Positions 18,077 to 27,086 of a stretch of DNA of 64,000 nt are shown here, piece after piece (the first letter of the stretch is position 1; every line of letters starts with the position of its first letter). The position numbers and the translations under genes are program-made. The notes below the pieces were generated by a model, which did no database searches, was not told the origin of the DNA, and saw only the letters and a list, made by a program, of their open reading frames with translations. This stretch comes from Ruminococcaceae bacterium R-25 (GTDB lineage Bacteria; Bacillota; Clostridia; Saccharofermentanales; Saccharofermentanaceae): assembly GCA_003149065.1 (NCBI GenBank), contig QGFZ01000001.1, forward strand, positions 1,302,001-1,366,000, given 5' to 3'.

Positions 18077-18709
18077 TCAGAACTTATCTGTTGGCTTTCC
18101 ATGACCATAGTAGTATGTTCTTTTGCCGAATGAACGGATCTTTTCGACTGTCTTTTTCTCAGCTTCGAGATCAGTATAAAGATGAGCCGTTGCCGGCCTG
18201 ATCCAGTTATCGAGAGCGTCTCCGACAAGCATTGCATCATCAGATACCAGAAGTCCTATCGAACCATTTGAATGACCGGGCAGCTCAACGACTTTAATAT
18301 CAGGGAATCCGTAGTCCGCAAGAGTGTCGCCTTCCTTAACAAAGAAACGGTTTTCAGGACGTATAACCTTTGTCTGGCTTAAGACTTTCAGAGATGCCTT
18401 GAGCACAACAAAACCCACAATACCGTATGAATACAAAGGCTGTGAATTATAGTCGTCGAAGATGCCGTCATCTGCCTCGTTATAGGCTACAGGAACATTG
18501 AACTTCTTAGACAGCGCATCGGCATTTTCCGCATGGTCGAAATGAGGGTGTGATAACACGATAAGTTTCAGATCATATTTACCGCATTCATCTATGACCT
18601 GCTGAAGGTATTCACCGCTTGCAGTATCAAAAAGCACTGCATTCTTTCCGTCTGAAACAAGATAGCAGTTATCCGTTCCGCCTTTGATGTGTGTAATGGT
18701 GTATTTCAT
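18077..18709 (-). CDS. Metallo-beta-lactamase-fold hydrolase
   Basis: A 210-residue single-domain hydrolase. The metal site is complete: HPHFDHAEN (HxHxDH), PGHSNGS (third histidine), GDALDN (bridging aspartate) and YGHGKPT (last histidine). The family includes glyoxalase II-type thioesterases and related hydrolases; the substrate cannot be told from sequence. It follows the PlsC-like gene by nine bases and so is probably co-transcribed with it. Confidence 0.85.
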   Translation of the reverse strand: MKYTITHIKGGTDNCYLVSDGKNAVLFDTASGEYLQQVIDECGKYDLKLIVLSHPHFDHAENADALSKKFNVPVAYNEADDGIFDDYNSQPLYSYGIVGFVVLKASLKVLSQTKVIRPENRFFVKEGDTLADYGFPDIKVVELPGHSNGSIGLLVSDDAMLVGDALDNWIRPATAHLYTDLEAEKKTVEKIRSFGKRTYYYGHGKPTDKF

Positions 18710-18718
18710 TATGTTTCC

Positions 18719-19597
18719 TTACCACGAACCTTTATATCCGACACCATATTCGGTCGTATAGTAATCGATACGTTTCGAGTCGTTGAATTCAGGTTCGTAA
18801 ATGTTTTTATCGGGATCGATACCTACAAGCGCACAAACCGCTTTGTTTGCACGTATTGTAAGGTCCTTCTCTCGTTCTTTAGGGTTTAATGACTTATCAG
18901 GAAATATCGGTTCACCGATATGGAGCGTGAAGCATGCGATCTGCTTAAAGATATGCTTTCTTATCCAGCCCGGCTCGCGGTATGAATAACCCAACGGGAT
19001 TATCGGCTTATCGTTGCTGACTGCAATAAGCGATGCGCCGCGCTTAAAAGGCCTTATCGGCCGGTAGTATTCCCACATGCTGCCTTCAGCATAGATGTGA
19101 AGCCAGCCGTGCTCATTAAGAAGTCCGCCAATTGCCTTAAGGAAAACCTTCTGTCCTGCGACAGTATTTTCAGGGATTGGTATACCGCCTACCATGCGGA
19201 TAAGAGTTCCGTTCTCACCGTTTATATTCGGCGCCCATGCAAGGAGCCCGGATCTTCTGGGACGTATACCCTTCATTACACCGATGTAATCCCACATATG
19301 CACGTGATTGCAGACGGAAACAACTCCGCCGTCAATAACGTCTTTGTATTTCTTGAGATTCTCTCTTCCTTCGATCTTAAGGCCCAGACGTATTGTTGCC
19401 ACAGGGAATACGATCACATTAAGGAAAATGCGGGCCATGTTCTGCTTGAACCTGAACCATCCTGACTTATCGATATACGGATAGGTTGCATCAAAGACAA
19501 GCCCCCTGTCCTTATGGATCTCAAGGTAGTGACGGTCTGTCTCTATCGGATACGGATACTTGTTCGTCTTCGGATCAAACATAACCAAACTCTGCAT
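18719..19597 (-). CDS. PlsC-like 1-acylglycerol-3-phosphate acyltransferase family protein
   Basis: A 292-residue lysophospholipid acyltransferase-family protein, expected to acylate a lipid or glycerol-phosphate acceptor at the membrane. The catalytic NHxxxxD motif is NHVHMWD, and the acceptor-binding motif is YAEGSMWEY. A hydrophobic segment (RIFLNVIVFPVATIRLGL) precedes the catalytic motif. The presence of an extra 40-50 residues at each end compared with minimal PlsC leaves the exact acceptor open. The upstream ATG is kept because GGAAAG precedes it, though at short spacing. Confidence 0.8.
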   Translation of the reverse strand: MQSLVMFDPKTNKYPYPIETDRHYLEIHKDRGLVFDATYPYIDKSGWFRFKQNMARIFLNVIVFPVATIRLGLKIEGRENLKKYKDVIDGGVVSVCNHVHMWDYIGVMKGIRPRRSGLLAWAPNINGENGTLIRMVGGIPIPENTVAGQKVFLKAIGGLLNEHGWLHIYAEGSMWEYYRPIRPFKRGASLIAVSNDKPIIPLGYSYREPGWIRKHIFKQIACFTLHIGEPIFPDKSLNPKEREKDLTIRANKAVCALVGIDPDKNIYEPEFNDSKRIDYYTTEYGVGYKGSW

Positions 19598-19634
19598 TTC
19601 TTTCCAAGTCTGGTCTTATTATAACCCAACAGTT

Positions 19635-20234
19635 TTATTTCTTTGTTATCACCGCTACGGCGCAGGGCATCCTGCCGTCAACGACATAGTACTTAATATC
19701 TTTGAAGCCCTTTTCCTCAAAGAACTTCTTATAAGAATCGATATCAAACTGTCTCTTGAAATCAGCGCCCATTTTCTTTATGACGCTGACAGCGATACCG
19801 GACGATTTTTTGAGCATGTTTATATATGTTGGGATAATCACTTTACCGCCCGGCTTAACAACCCTTAAGAGCTCATTCAGGGCCTTTTCAGGTTCAGGCA
19901 AAAGATGGATAACGTTACCTGCAACGACCTTGTCAAAGCTGTTATCAGCACTCTTAATATCCGTAATGTCTTCCTGCCTGAAAGAAACATTGCTGTACTT
20001 CCTGCACTTTTGGGAAGCACGCTTTAACATTCCTTCTGCAAAGTCCGTAGCTAATACCTTTTGAGCCTTCTTAGCGATTTCTTCTGTTATCGCGCCCGTT
20101 CCGCAAGCGCATTCAAGAACGCTGTCGGTCTCATCTATGAACTCTGCGACCTTTATTCCCGTGCCCTTATAAACTTTCCGGTTGTATACATTTTCGAAAA
20201 GGTCATATACGGGCGATATCTTATTCCAGAACAT
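19635..20234 (-). CDS. Class I SAM-dependent methyltransferase
   Basis: A 199-residue methyltransferase with the SAM-binding motif VLECACGTGAITEEI, an acidic strand end VLATDFAEGML, and motif IV VVAGNVIHLL. The family resembles UbiE/phospholipid or small-molecule methyltransferases; the substrate is unknown. It begins four bases after the zinc/cadmium ATPase stop, with AGGTAAC as ribosome site, so it may be the last gene of the metal-efflux operon or link it to the acyltransferase gene downstream. Confidence 0.85.
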   Translation of the reverse strand: MFWNKISPVYDLFENVYNRKVYKGTGIKVAEFIDETDSVLECACGTGAITEEIAKKAQKVLATDFAEGMLKRASQKCRKYSNVSFRQEDITDIKSADNSFDKVVAGNVIHLLPEPEKALNELLRVVKPGGKVIIPTYINMLKKSSGIAVSVIKKMGADFKRQFDIDSYKKFFEEKGFKDIKYYVVDGRMPCAVAVITKK

Positions 20235-20238
20235 ACTG

Positions 20239-22131
20239 TTACCTGTTAAGCTTTCTCATGCACCTCATGGCATTGAGGATAGCGATGATGAGGACGCCTA
20301 CGTCGCCGAATACAGCGAGCCACATGTTTGCGATACCGAGTGCGCCGAGCACGAGTATTACAGCCTTTACGCCGAGCGCGAAAATGATGTTCTCCCAAAC
20401 GATCCTCATCGTCTTTCTCGCGATCTTTATGGCATCTGCGATCTTCGACGGCTTATCATCCATTAAGACTACATCAGCCGATTCGATTGCAGCATCAGAA
20501 CCCATTGCGCCCATTGCGATTCCGCAGTCTGCACGCATGAGAACCGGAGCATCGTTTATTCCGTCACCGACGAATGCCAGTCTGCCTTTACTGTTCTTTA
20601 AGAGCTCCTCAACTTTAGATACCTTATCGGCAGGCAGGAGTTCTGCAAAGAAGCCTGTCAGACCGAGCTTGCCGGCAACATTCTCAGCAACACTCTTCTT
20701 GTCGCCAGTAAGCATTACGAGACGCTTAACACCGGCATTCTTAAGGCTCTTTATCGCCTCTTCGGAATCTTCCTTGATCTGATCGTTGATAACTATATGG
20801 CCCAAATACTCACACTTGCCGTCATCTTCGCGTGCGATGTGGATTATCGTTCCTGTCAGGTGACAGTCATGCCAGTCTGCTCCGCAGATCTCCATGAGCT
20901 GTCCGTTGCCGCAATAGTATGTCTTGCCTTCTACAACGGCTTTTACGCCTTTTCCGGCTATCTCCGTAACTTCGCCTATCAAGGACTTATCGATATGGCC
21001 CTCGTGGGCTCTTACGATCGACTGTGCAACAGGATGGCTCGAGAAGCTCTCGCAGCAGGCTGCGATATCCAGAAGTTCAGCCTTGCTGATCAGGTTGGGA
21101 TGAACATCATCTACCGCAAACACGCCCTTTGTAAGCGTTCCGGTCTTATCGAAGACAACAGTATCGATCTTGGACAATACTTCCATATATCCGGCACCCT
21201 TGATGAGTATACCATCCTTGGAAGCGCCGCCGATACCGCCGAAGAAAGACAGCGGAACCGATACGACAAGTGCGCAGGGGCAGGATACTACGAGAAATAC
21301 GCAGGCTCTCGTAAGCCATTCTTTCCAGATATCCCAGCTTCCGATGCCGAGGAATAACGGAGGAACCACACCAAGTACCAGCGCTGCAATAACAACGGCA
21401 GGCGTATAGTATCTTGCAAATTTGGTAATGAAATTTTCAACCTTGGCCTTCTTGTCAGAAGCATTCTCAACAAGCTCCAATATCTTAGATACGGTGCTCT
21501 GTCCGAATGTCGATGTTGTCCTGATCTTGATAACACCCGTAAGATTCAGAGTTCCGGAAATGACATTATCACTTAATGCCTTATCAACAGGTGCTGATTC
21601 ACCTGTAAGAGCAGCCTGGTTAACAGAGCTCTCGCCTTCAATGATGACACCATCGAGCGGGATCTTCTCGCCGGGCTTTACGATTATTACTTCGTCCACC
21701 TGAACATCTTCAGGAGATACTTCGAGTTCTTCGCCATCACGGATAACGGTCGCGCTGTCAGGCCTGATATCCATGAGCTTTGCAATGGATTTTCTGGATC
21801 TTCCGACCGCAATGCTCTGGAAAAGTTCTCCTATTTGATAAAAGAGCATTACGAAAGTAGCTTCAGGATACTCACCGGTCACAATCGCTCCTACTGTGGC
21901 AACCATCATGAGGAACTTCTCATCAAAGATCTGACCGTGAATAAGATTGATAAACGCTGTCTTGAGAACATCGTAGCCTGCAATTACATAAGGGATCATA
22001 TAAAGCACAAGCTCAGCCCACCACGGAACTTCAACAAAATGAAGCGTCACAGCGGTCACAGCTAACAGAGCAATAGCTATTATTATCCTGTTGCGCATCT
22101 TCTTTTGTTTTTTCGTAAGCTTGTACTTCAT
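20239..22131 (-). CDS. Zn/Cd-type heavy-metal P-type ATPase
   Basis: A 630-residue P1B-type ATPase that exports divalent metal using ATP. It has the transmembrane CPC metal site (SCPCALVVS), phosphorylation site DKTGTLTKG, the actuator TGES and the hinge GDGINDAP. The later membrane segments carry a lysine (LGVKAVILVLG) and an aspartate (FGDVGVLII), typical of the Zn/Cd/Pb subgroup rather than the copper one. It has no N-terminal metal-binding domain; that domain is encoded by the separate 72-residue gene just upstream. ArsR-type regulator, HMA protein and ATPase form one operon. Confidence 0.93.
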   Translation of the reverse strand: MKYKLTKKQKKMRNRIIIAIALLAVTAVTLHFVEVPWWAELVLYMIPYVIAGYDVLKTAFINLIHGQIFDEKFLMMVATVGAIVTGEYPEATFVMLFYQIGELFQSIAVGRSRKSIAKLMDIRPDSATVIRDGEELEVSPEDVQVDEVIIVKPGEKIPLDGVIIEGESSVNQAALTGESAPVDKALSDNVISGTLNLTGVIKIRTTSTFGQSTVSKILELVENASDKKAKVENFITKFARYYTPAVVIAALVLGVVPPLFLGIGSWDIWKEWLTRACVFLVVSCPCALVVSVPLSFFGGIGGASKDGILIKGAGYMEVLSKIDTVVFDKTGTLTKGVFAVDDVHPNLISKAELLDIAACCESFSSHPVAQSIVRAHEGHIDKSLIGEVTEIAGKGVKAVVEGKTYYCGNGQLMEICGADWHDCHLTGTIIHIAREDDGKCEYLGHIVINDQIKEDSEEAIKSLKNAGVKRLVMLTGDKKSVAENVAGKLGLTGFFAELLPADKVSKVEELLKNSKGRLAFVGDGINDAPVLMRADCGIAMGAMGSDAAIESADVVLMDDKPSKIADAIKIARKTMRIVWENIIFALGVKAVILVLGALGIANMWLAVFGDVGVLIIAILNAMRCMRKLNR

Positions 22132-22181
22132 AATAATTCCCTCTTTAAAAAGCCGCAGTTTTTAGGCTGCGGCACATTTGA

Positions 22182-22400
22182 TTAAAGTAATACTGTGCAA
22201 TCGGGCTCGACCTTTGCGATTGCCTTTACTGCGAGCTTTACGATCTTGTCGAAATCGGCATCATCAGCTTCCAATGTCATCTTCTGCTTCATGAAGCTTA
22301 CTTCGCAGTCTTTAACACCCGGGATCTTTTTGACAGCTTCCTGCATCTTCATGGCGCAGTTAGCGCAATCAAGATCTTCCAACTCAAATGTCTTTTTCAT
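22182..22400 (-). CDS. Free heavy-metal-associated (HMA) domain protein
   Basis: A 72-residue HMA-fold protein with the metal-binding motif LDCANC (CxxC) near residues 10-16. Ribosome site AAGGAG lies eight bases before ATG. It sits between the ArsR-type regulator and the ATPase, and most likely replaces the missing N-terminal HMA domain of that ATPase, delivering or sensing metal. The motif has DLDCANC in place of the GMTCxxC seen in copper chaperones, which fits a zinc or cadmium role. Confidence 0.88.
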   Translation of the reverse strand: MKKTFELEDLDCANCAMKMQEAVKKIPGVKDCEVSFMKQKMTLEADDADFDKIVKLAVKAIAKVEPDCTVLL

Positions 22401-22423
22401 AGGTATATCTCCTTCTAATTAGA

Positions 22424-22753
22424 TTACTCTGTAATGTGCTCATATCCCTGAGCGATGATTGATTTAACGTGTTCATCAGCCAGACGGTAGTAAATTGTCT
22501 TGCCTGCTCTTCTTGTTGTGACGAGATTTGCTGCCTTTAAGACCTTCAACTGATGGGAAATAGCTGACTGTGTCATTCCGAGGAGATCAGCGATCGCGCA
22601 TACGCACATCTCGTCTTCGTGAAGCGCATACATTATCTTGATCCTGGTTGTGTCTCCGAAAACCTTGAAAAGGTCACCCAGATCCTGCAAAAGCTCGTCT
22701 TTGGGCATTTCAGCTTTAACATGCTCTAAAAGTTCCTCGTGATTGTGCGGCAT
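22424..22753 (-). CDS. ArsR/SmtB-family metal-sensing repressor
   Basis: A 109-residue winged-helix regulator. The helix-turn-helix is LLGMTQSAISHQLKVLKAAN and the wing is TTRRAGKTIYYRL. The helix before it has EMCVCAIAD, matching the paired cysteines of CadC-type metal sites; histidines in the N-terminus (MPHNHEELLEH) and C-terminus could add ligands. It should release its operator when zinc, cadmium or lead binds. A 9-base inverted repeat immediately upstream is the likely operator. Confidence 0.92.
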   Translation of the reverse strand: MPHNHEELLEHVKAEMPKDELLQDLGDLFKVFGDTTRIKIMYALHEDEMCVCAIADLLGMTQSAISHQLKVLKAANLVTTRRAGKTIYYRLADEHVKSIIAQGYEHITE

Positions 22754-22773
22754 ATCAGCTTCTCCTTCCGCAT

Positions 22774-22799
22774 AACATATGAACGATTGCTCATATGTT
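22774..22799. promoter_or_regulatory. Operator palindrome for the ArsR-type repressor
   Basis: AACATATGA (22774-22782) and TCATATGTT (22791-22799) form a perfect inverted repeat with an 8-base spacer. This matches SmtB/CzrA-type operators with ATATGAxC half sites. It lies 21 bases before the repressor start and just downstream of the -10 box, placing it over the transcription start. Confidence 0.75.
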
Positions 22800-22808
22800 C
22801 ATTTGTTC

Positions 22809-22840
22809 ATTATACTATCACACGATTTTAGGGGCGTCAA
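22809..22840 (-). promoter_or_regulatory. Promoter of the zinc/cadmium efflux operon
   Basis: On the minus strand TTGACG (22840-22835). The -10 is TAGTAT at 17-base spacing or the better TATAAT (22814-22809) at 20-base spacing. Both place the start inside or next to the operator. Confidence 0.55.
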
Positions 22841-22928
22841 CCCCTTATAAATAGGGCGTAATAATGTTACAAATCCCTAAAAATAAGGCTTTTTAGCTAA
22901 TTTTCTTTCCAAAAAGCCTCAAATTCTC

Positions 22929-22957
22929 TTGTTTTTAATGTCAAAGAACTTTATAAT
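22929..22957 (+). promoter_or_regulatory. Sigma-A promoter for HU
   Basis: TTGTTT (22929-22934), a 17-base spacer and TATAAT (22952-22957). The leader of about 65 bases includes a GC-rich hairpin-like run and ends with GGGAGGA before ATG. Confidence 0.65.
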
Positions 22958-23027
22958 ATCGGCATTGTCGGCGCCGAAAGGCCCTCCGGCAAAGTAATTA
23001 ACCCATATTCCAAGGGAGGAATTAATA

Positions 23028-23327
23028 ATGAACAGAACAGAATTAGTTGATGCAATCGCTGTTAAGGCTGACATCTCCAAGAAGGATGCTGACGCTGCAG
23101 TTAAGGCTTTCATCGAAGTAGTTTCTGATGAGCTCCAGAACAAGGGTAAGGTTCAGCTCGTTGGTTTCGGTACATTCGAGACATCCGAGAGAGCTGCTAG
23201 AACTGGCCGTAATCCTCAGACAGGCGCTGCTACAAAGATCAAGGCTTGCACAGCTCCTAAGTTCAAGGCTGGTAAGGCACTCAAGGATAAGGTTAACACA
23301 AAGCCTTCTAAGAAGTGCAAGAAGTAA
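23028..23327 (+). CDS. hup: DNA-binding protein HU
   Basis: A 99-residue nucleoid protein. The N-terminus [21 protein letters not shown] is dimer-forming, residues 40-63 match [12 protein letters not shown], and the arm has [13 protein letters not shown]. The C-terminal tail is lysine-rich (TKPSKKCKK), a little longer than Bacillus HU. It has its own promoter, a strong ribosome site and a strong terminator, so it is a single-gene unit. Codon use looks biased to frequent codons, as expected for a highly expressed protein. Confidence 0.97.
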   Translation: MNRTELVDAIAVKADISKKDADAAVKAFIEVVSDELQNKGKVQLVGFGTFETSERAARTGRNPQTGAATKIKACTAPKFKAGKALKDKVNTKPSKKCKK

Positions 23328-23353
23328 TTCTTATCAACTGATTTGCTAAATAG

Positions 23354-23390
23354 AAGAGGTTGTCCAAACGGACAACCTCTTTTAATTTTT
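23354..23390 (+). terminator. Terminator of HU
   Basis: A perfect 12-base stem AAGAGGTTGTCC/GGACAACCTCTT with loop AAAC, followed by TTTAATTTTTT. The stem is symmetric, with A-rich sequence on the other side, so it may also stop the convergent protease transcript. Confidence 0.92.
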
Positions 23391-23432
23391 TGTTTATTCT
23401 CTCCGGCTGATTTGTACGTCAAAGTCCGTTAT

Positions 23433-24671
23433 TTAAGGGAAGAACAGTGCCAATATGTCAGGCAGGTATGTATTTGCGAACAGAAGCAGTGCCAAAGCGA
23501 AGAATACCCACATCGTTACACTGTGCGTCATGGTATGAAGGATCGTTTTTCTTGGGAGCTCCCCTACTATCGGCATGAGCTTAAACCTCTTGCGTCTGAC
23601 GATAACAAGGATAAGACCGGAGACCTGAAGTCCTCCAAGAACAAGGAGCCAAACGAGTATCAGAAGCACGATCGGAAGAATGGACTTAGCCATAGCATCG
23701 TAATCGATATTGGGATCTATAGTTCCACTGCTCATGTCCAGGCCCATGCGCTTCATCAGTTCAGACAGAAGTTCGACAGTAACAGAAGAAGTGATAAGAT
23801 TGAGGCTTCCATGGAGGATCATGGTGTAGATGATCCTTCCTGTACGGATATAAACAAACGCGAACAAAACTCCTAAGAAGAATGCGAAGAAGAACTGCTG
23901 GAAGTTACCGTGCCAGATACCGAACATGATTCCCGACAGAGCGCAGCTTAAAAACTCGCCATGACGGAGTGTACGGTCGATCATGAACTTTCTGAATAAG
24001 AGTTCCTCAAAGATCGCAGGAAGGATACCTACTGTCAGGATCCTGATAAAGCTGTCGGAACCGAGTATCATGCTGTTCTTAAGATTGCTCATTGCTTCTT
24101 CTGCTGAAGCGTCCCTGAAATATGTGACAGCTGTCAGCGCACCATGGATCGGCATGCCCATCATCGATCCTGCAAGGCCCAGACCATATACCATCAGAAT
24201 AAGAAGCAGGATCTGTCCGAAAGTAAGATTTCTCTTCTCGATCTTTACCGAAGGAAGCGCTTTGAGGGAAAGTCCCAGAACAAGGCATCCGACTACGCTT
24301 ACATTGAACGAATTCATGAGAAGATATATCGTTGCGAAATGAGCCTTGTAAAACTCCGGGAAGAAAAGCTCCCAGGCAGTTGACGCAAACCTTATGAGGA
24401 ATATGAAACACCAGCCCCATATAGCATATCTGGATGCTATGGCAGCTACCGTCTCTTCAACGGTATCAGTGCTGTTGCAGCGGCGTGCGAGAACTACTAA
24501 AACGGTTAAAAGCATTATTCCGAAAGCGGCGATAAAAGGCATGCCGTATATTTTCACATGATCGCCGTAAACAATGCCGTTAGCATTATTAAAACTTATC
24601 AAGAGCGCGGATATTACGGTAAGTATTATCGCTGCTACCGATAAACCCTTACGCAAAGCCTTATCTTCCAT
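23433..24671 (-). CDS. CPBP-family intramembrane metalloprotease
   Basis: A 412-residue polytopic membrane protein with the CAAX protease/bacteriocin-processing signature: EELLFRKF (EExxxR), GIWHGNFQQF (motif 2 histidine) and LHGSLNLI (motif 3 HxxxN). It is longer than the usual 250-300 residues because of extra membrane segments in the N-terminal half. The start at 24671 is chosen because GGAGG lies five bases before ATG. Substrate unknown; the family processes prenylated or membrane peptides and confers bacteriocin self-immunity in some species. It converges with HU. Confidence 0.88.
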   Translation of the reverse strand: MEDKALRKGLSVAAIILTVISALLISFNNANGIVYGDHVKIYGMPFIAAFGIMLLTVLVVLARRCNSTDTVEETVAAIASRYAIWGWCFIFLIRFASTAWELFFPEFYKAHFATIYLLMNSFNVSVVGCLVLGLSLKALPSVKIEKRNLTFGQILLLILMVYGLGLAGSMMGMPIHGALTAVTYFRDASAEEAMSNLKNSMILGSDSFIRILTVGILPAIFEELLFRKFMIDRTLRHGEFLSCALSGIMFGIWHGNFQQFFFAFFLGVLFAFVYIRTGRIIYTMILHGSLNLITSSVTVELLSELMKRMGLDMSSGTIDPNIDYDAMAKSILPIVLLILVWLLVLGGLQVSGLILVIVRRKRFKLMPIVGELPRKTILHTMTHSVTMWVFFALALLLFANTYLPDILALFFP

Positions 24672-24862
24672 AAATCCCTCCAAAATCCCTTTTGCGGCCA
24701 AAACCTAAAGTAATCTCACTAAAATAATACTTACTTTTCATTAATAGCAACCAAACTGCACCTTAACATTACCTTAATTATTTTACTGGTTGATGTATAT
24801 ATCTTTCAGGCAAAATACGTGTATACTGTCGTAGTTATCTTTATGAAAAGAGGGAAAATTCT

Positions 24863-25975
24863 ATGTCAGAATCAAAAGTATTCAGGATATTCGTAGTAAA
24901 TCCTGGCAGCACGTCAACCAAAGTCGAGTTTTTCGAGAACGAGAAAAGCGTACTCGAAGGCAATGTATTCCACGATTCAGCGATTCTAAAGAATTTTCCC
25001 ACGATTAACGACCAGCTGGATTACCGCATGGAATATGTAAAGAAATGGCTAAACGACAACAATATCGATCTGACCGGTGTTGATGCCATCGTCGGCAGAG
25101 GCGGCGCATGCTACCCCATCGAAGGCGGCACTTATGAAGTAGATGACAGGCTCGTTAATGATATCCGTGAAGCAAAGGGCGGTGTTTACCACTCCAGCAT
25201 GCTCGGCGTCCAAATGGCCAAGCAGCTTCATGACGAATTCGGCGGAAGACTCCTTATGGTCGACCCCATTGTCGTTGACGAATATCAGGACGTAGCAAGG
25301 ATCACAGGCGTTAAGGGCATTTACAGAACATCTGCAACACACGCACTTAACCTCCGCGCAACAGCTCACAAGTACGCTAAGAGCGTAGGCAAAAAATATA
25401 ACGAGATGAATCTTATCGTCTGCCACATCGACGGCGGTATCACTATCACCGCTCACCAGCACGGCAGAATGATCGATGCAAATGACGGCAGCGGCGGTGA
25501 CGGCCCTATGACTCCTACGAGAATGGGAACAATGGCAGTTACTGACGTTCTCACAAAGCTGATGGACAGACCCAAAGAAGAGATCAGGAGCCTCTGCCTT
25601 GCTACAGGCGGTCTTTCTTCCTGGTTCGGCACATCAAACTCAGATACGATCCACGATTTGGTCGAAGCGGGCGATGCCAAGGCTACTCTTATCTGGAATG
25701 CCATGATATATCAGATCACAAAGTGGATCGGTTCCATGGCTTGCGTTCTTCACGGAAAAGTTGACGGTATCGTCTTAACAGGCGGCCTTATGCGTTTCCA
25801 GGATGTTTACGACGGCATCAACGAAGCTTGCGGCTGGATCGCACCTGTTGCATCTTACCCGGGCGAACTTGAGCATGAGGCTATGAGAGCTGCGGCACTC
25901 AGAGTATTAAGAGGCGAAGAACAGGCTAAGACATATCCCGGTAAGCCGAGATTTGAAGGATTCGATTATCTTTAA
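24863..25975 (+). CDS. buk: Butyrate kinase-type acyl-phosphate kinase (Buk family)
   Basis: A 370-residue ASKHA-fold kinase of the butyrate kinase family, which makes ATP from an acyl-phosphate. N-terminal phosphate loop is VNPGSTSTKVEFF; GRGGACYPIEGGTYEV and HIDGGITI follow; the adenosine loop is LTGGLMRF. The family signature points to butyrate kinase rather than the longer acetate kinase. It lies 11 bases before a phosphate acetyltransferase, not a phosphotransbutyrylase, so it may act on acetyl-phosphate or on several acyl-phosphates in this organism. Ribosome site AGAGGG precedes the ATG. Confidence 0.85.
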   Translation: MSESKVFRIFVVNPGSTSTKVEFFENEKSVLEGNVFHDSAILKNFPTINDQLDYRMEYVKKWLNDNNIDLTGVDAIVGRGGACYPIEGGTYEVDDRLVNDIREAKGGVYHSSMLGVQMAKQLHDEFGGRLLMVDPIVVDEYQDVARITGVKGIYRTSATHALNLRATAHKYAKSVGKKYNEMNLIVCHIDGGITITAHQHGRMIDANDGSGGDGPMTPTRMGTMAVTDVLTKLMDRPKEEIRSLCLATGGLSSWFGTSNSDTIHDLVEAGDAKATLIWNAMIYQITKWIGSMACVLHGKVDGIVLTGGLMRFQDVYDGINEACGWIAPVASYPGELEHEAMRAAALRVLRGEEQAKTYPGKPRFEGFDYL

Positions 25976-25986
25976 GGAGAATTAAT

Positions 25987-26997
25987 ATGAGCTTTATCGA
26001 GACAATAAAAGCAAGAGCAAGAAGTGACGTTAAGACTATCGTTCTTCCCGAATCTGAAGACGACAGAACAATACTCGCAGCTGCTAAAGTTTTAGCAGAA
26101 AAGACAGCACAGCCCATCATCATCGGAACCGAAGAAGAAGTCATGGGTTCTGCAGCAAGGCTCGGTGCTGACCTTACAGGCGTACAGATCCTTGATCACA
26201 CAAAGTCAACCGAGATCGATAAGTATGCAACACTTTTAGCTGAGATCAGAGCCAAGAAAGGCATGACCTTTGAAATGGCAAAGAGCCTCATCGAAAGCGA
26301 CAAGCTCACTTTCGGAATCATGATGGTGAAAGCAGGCGATGCTGACGGTCTTGTATCCGGCGCATGCCATACATCAGCAGACATGCTCCGCCCTGCTCTT
26401 CAGATCATTAAGACAGCACCTGAAAGAAAGATCGCATCTATCGCTTTCATGTTCGATATTCCCGATAAGTCAATCGGCGAAGACGGAATCATCCTCTGCG
26501 CTGACTGTGCTCTGATGCAGGATCCGAATCCTGAGGAATTAGCTGAGATCGGTGCTGAGTCTGCTGCTTCTTTCGAAGCCCTCATCGGTAAAAAGGCAAA
26601 GGTCGCTTTCCTCTGCCACTCAACAAAGGGTTCAGCAAATCACCCCTTCGTTGATAAGGTTGTTGAAGCAGTTAAGATCGCTAAGGAAAAGTATCCTGAT
26701 GTCCTCTTGGACGGCGAATTACAGCTCGATGCAGCGATCATTCCTGAGATCGGCGCTTCCAAAGCTCCCGGCTCACCCGTTGCAGGTCAGGCAAACGTTC
26801 TCATCTTCCCTAACCTTGAAGCCGGAAACATCGGATATAAGCTCATCCAGAGAATCGGCAAGGCTGAAGCTTACAGCTTCCTCCAGGGTCTTGCAGCCCC
26901 TGTTAATGACCTCTCAAGAGGATGCAGCGTAGAAGAGCTCGCAGGAGTTATCTGCATTACCGCTGTACAAGCACAGCAGATGGCAGCTGCTAAATAA
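25987..26997 (+). CDS. pta: Phosphate acetyltransferase
   Basis: A 336-residue enzyme that turns acetyl-CoA and phosphate into acetyl-phosphate and CoA. Family segments: TIVLPESEDDRTILAAAK, GLVSGACHTSADMLRPALQ, FLCHSTKGSANHP and GNIGYKLIQRIG. Length fits the short Pta class without regulatory domains. AAGGAG precedes ATG. It is co-transcribed with the butyrate kinase-type gene and is followed by a strong terminator, so the two form a complete substrate-level phosphorylation unit. Confidence 0.9.
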   Translation: MSFIETIKARARSDVKTIVLPESEDDRTILAAAKVLAEKTAQPIIIGTEEEVMGSAARLGADLTGVQILDHTKSTEIDKYATLLAEIRAKKGMTFEMAKSLIESDKLTFGIMMVKAGDADGLVSGACHTSADMLRPALQIIKTAPERKIASIAFMFDIPDKSIGEDGIILCADCALMQDPNPEELAEIGAESAASFEALIGKKAKVAFLCHSTKGSANHPFVDKVVEAVKIAKEKYPDVLLDGELQLDAAIIPEIGASKAPGSPVAGQANVLIFPNLEAGNIGYKLIQRIGKAEAYSFLQGLAAPVNDLSRGCSVEELAGVICITAVQAQQMAAAK

Positions 26998-27024
26998 TAG
27001 AAATTCAAAAAACTAATGTAAAAT

Positions 27025-27057
27025 AAAAGAAGCGTTGATATTCAGCGCTTCTTTTTT
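27025..27057 (+). terminator. Terminator of the buk-pta operon
   Basis: A stem of about 14 pairs with one G-T (AAAAGAAGCGTTGA against TCAGCGCTTCTTTT) ending in TTTTTT. Confidence 0.88.
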
Positions 27058-27086
27058 AATTCTATGTCGCAAAGGTGCTCTTTATT

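Noticed and set aside
23343-23876. 177-codon frame after HU
   Set aside because: Starts within the HU terminator and runs opposite the CPBP protease gene.
24788-24830. Promoter for the buk-pta operon (TATACT box)
   Set aside because: No -35 box at a workable distance; a real promoter probably exists but cannot be placed.
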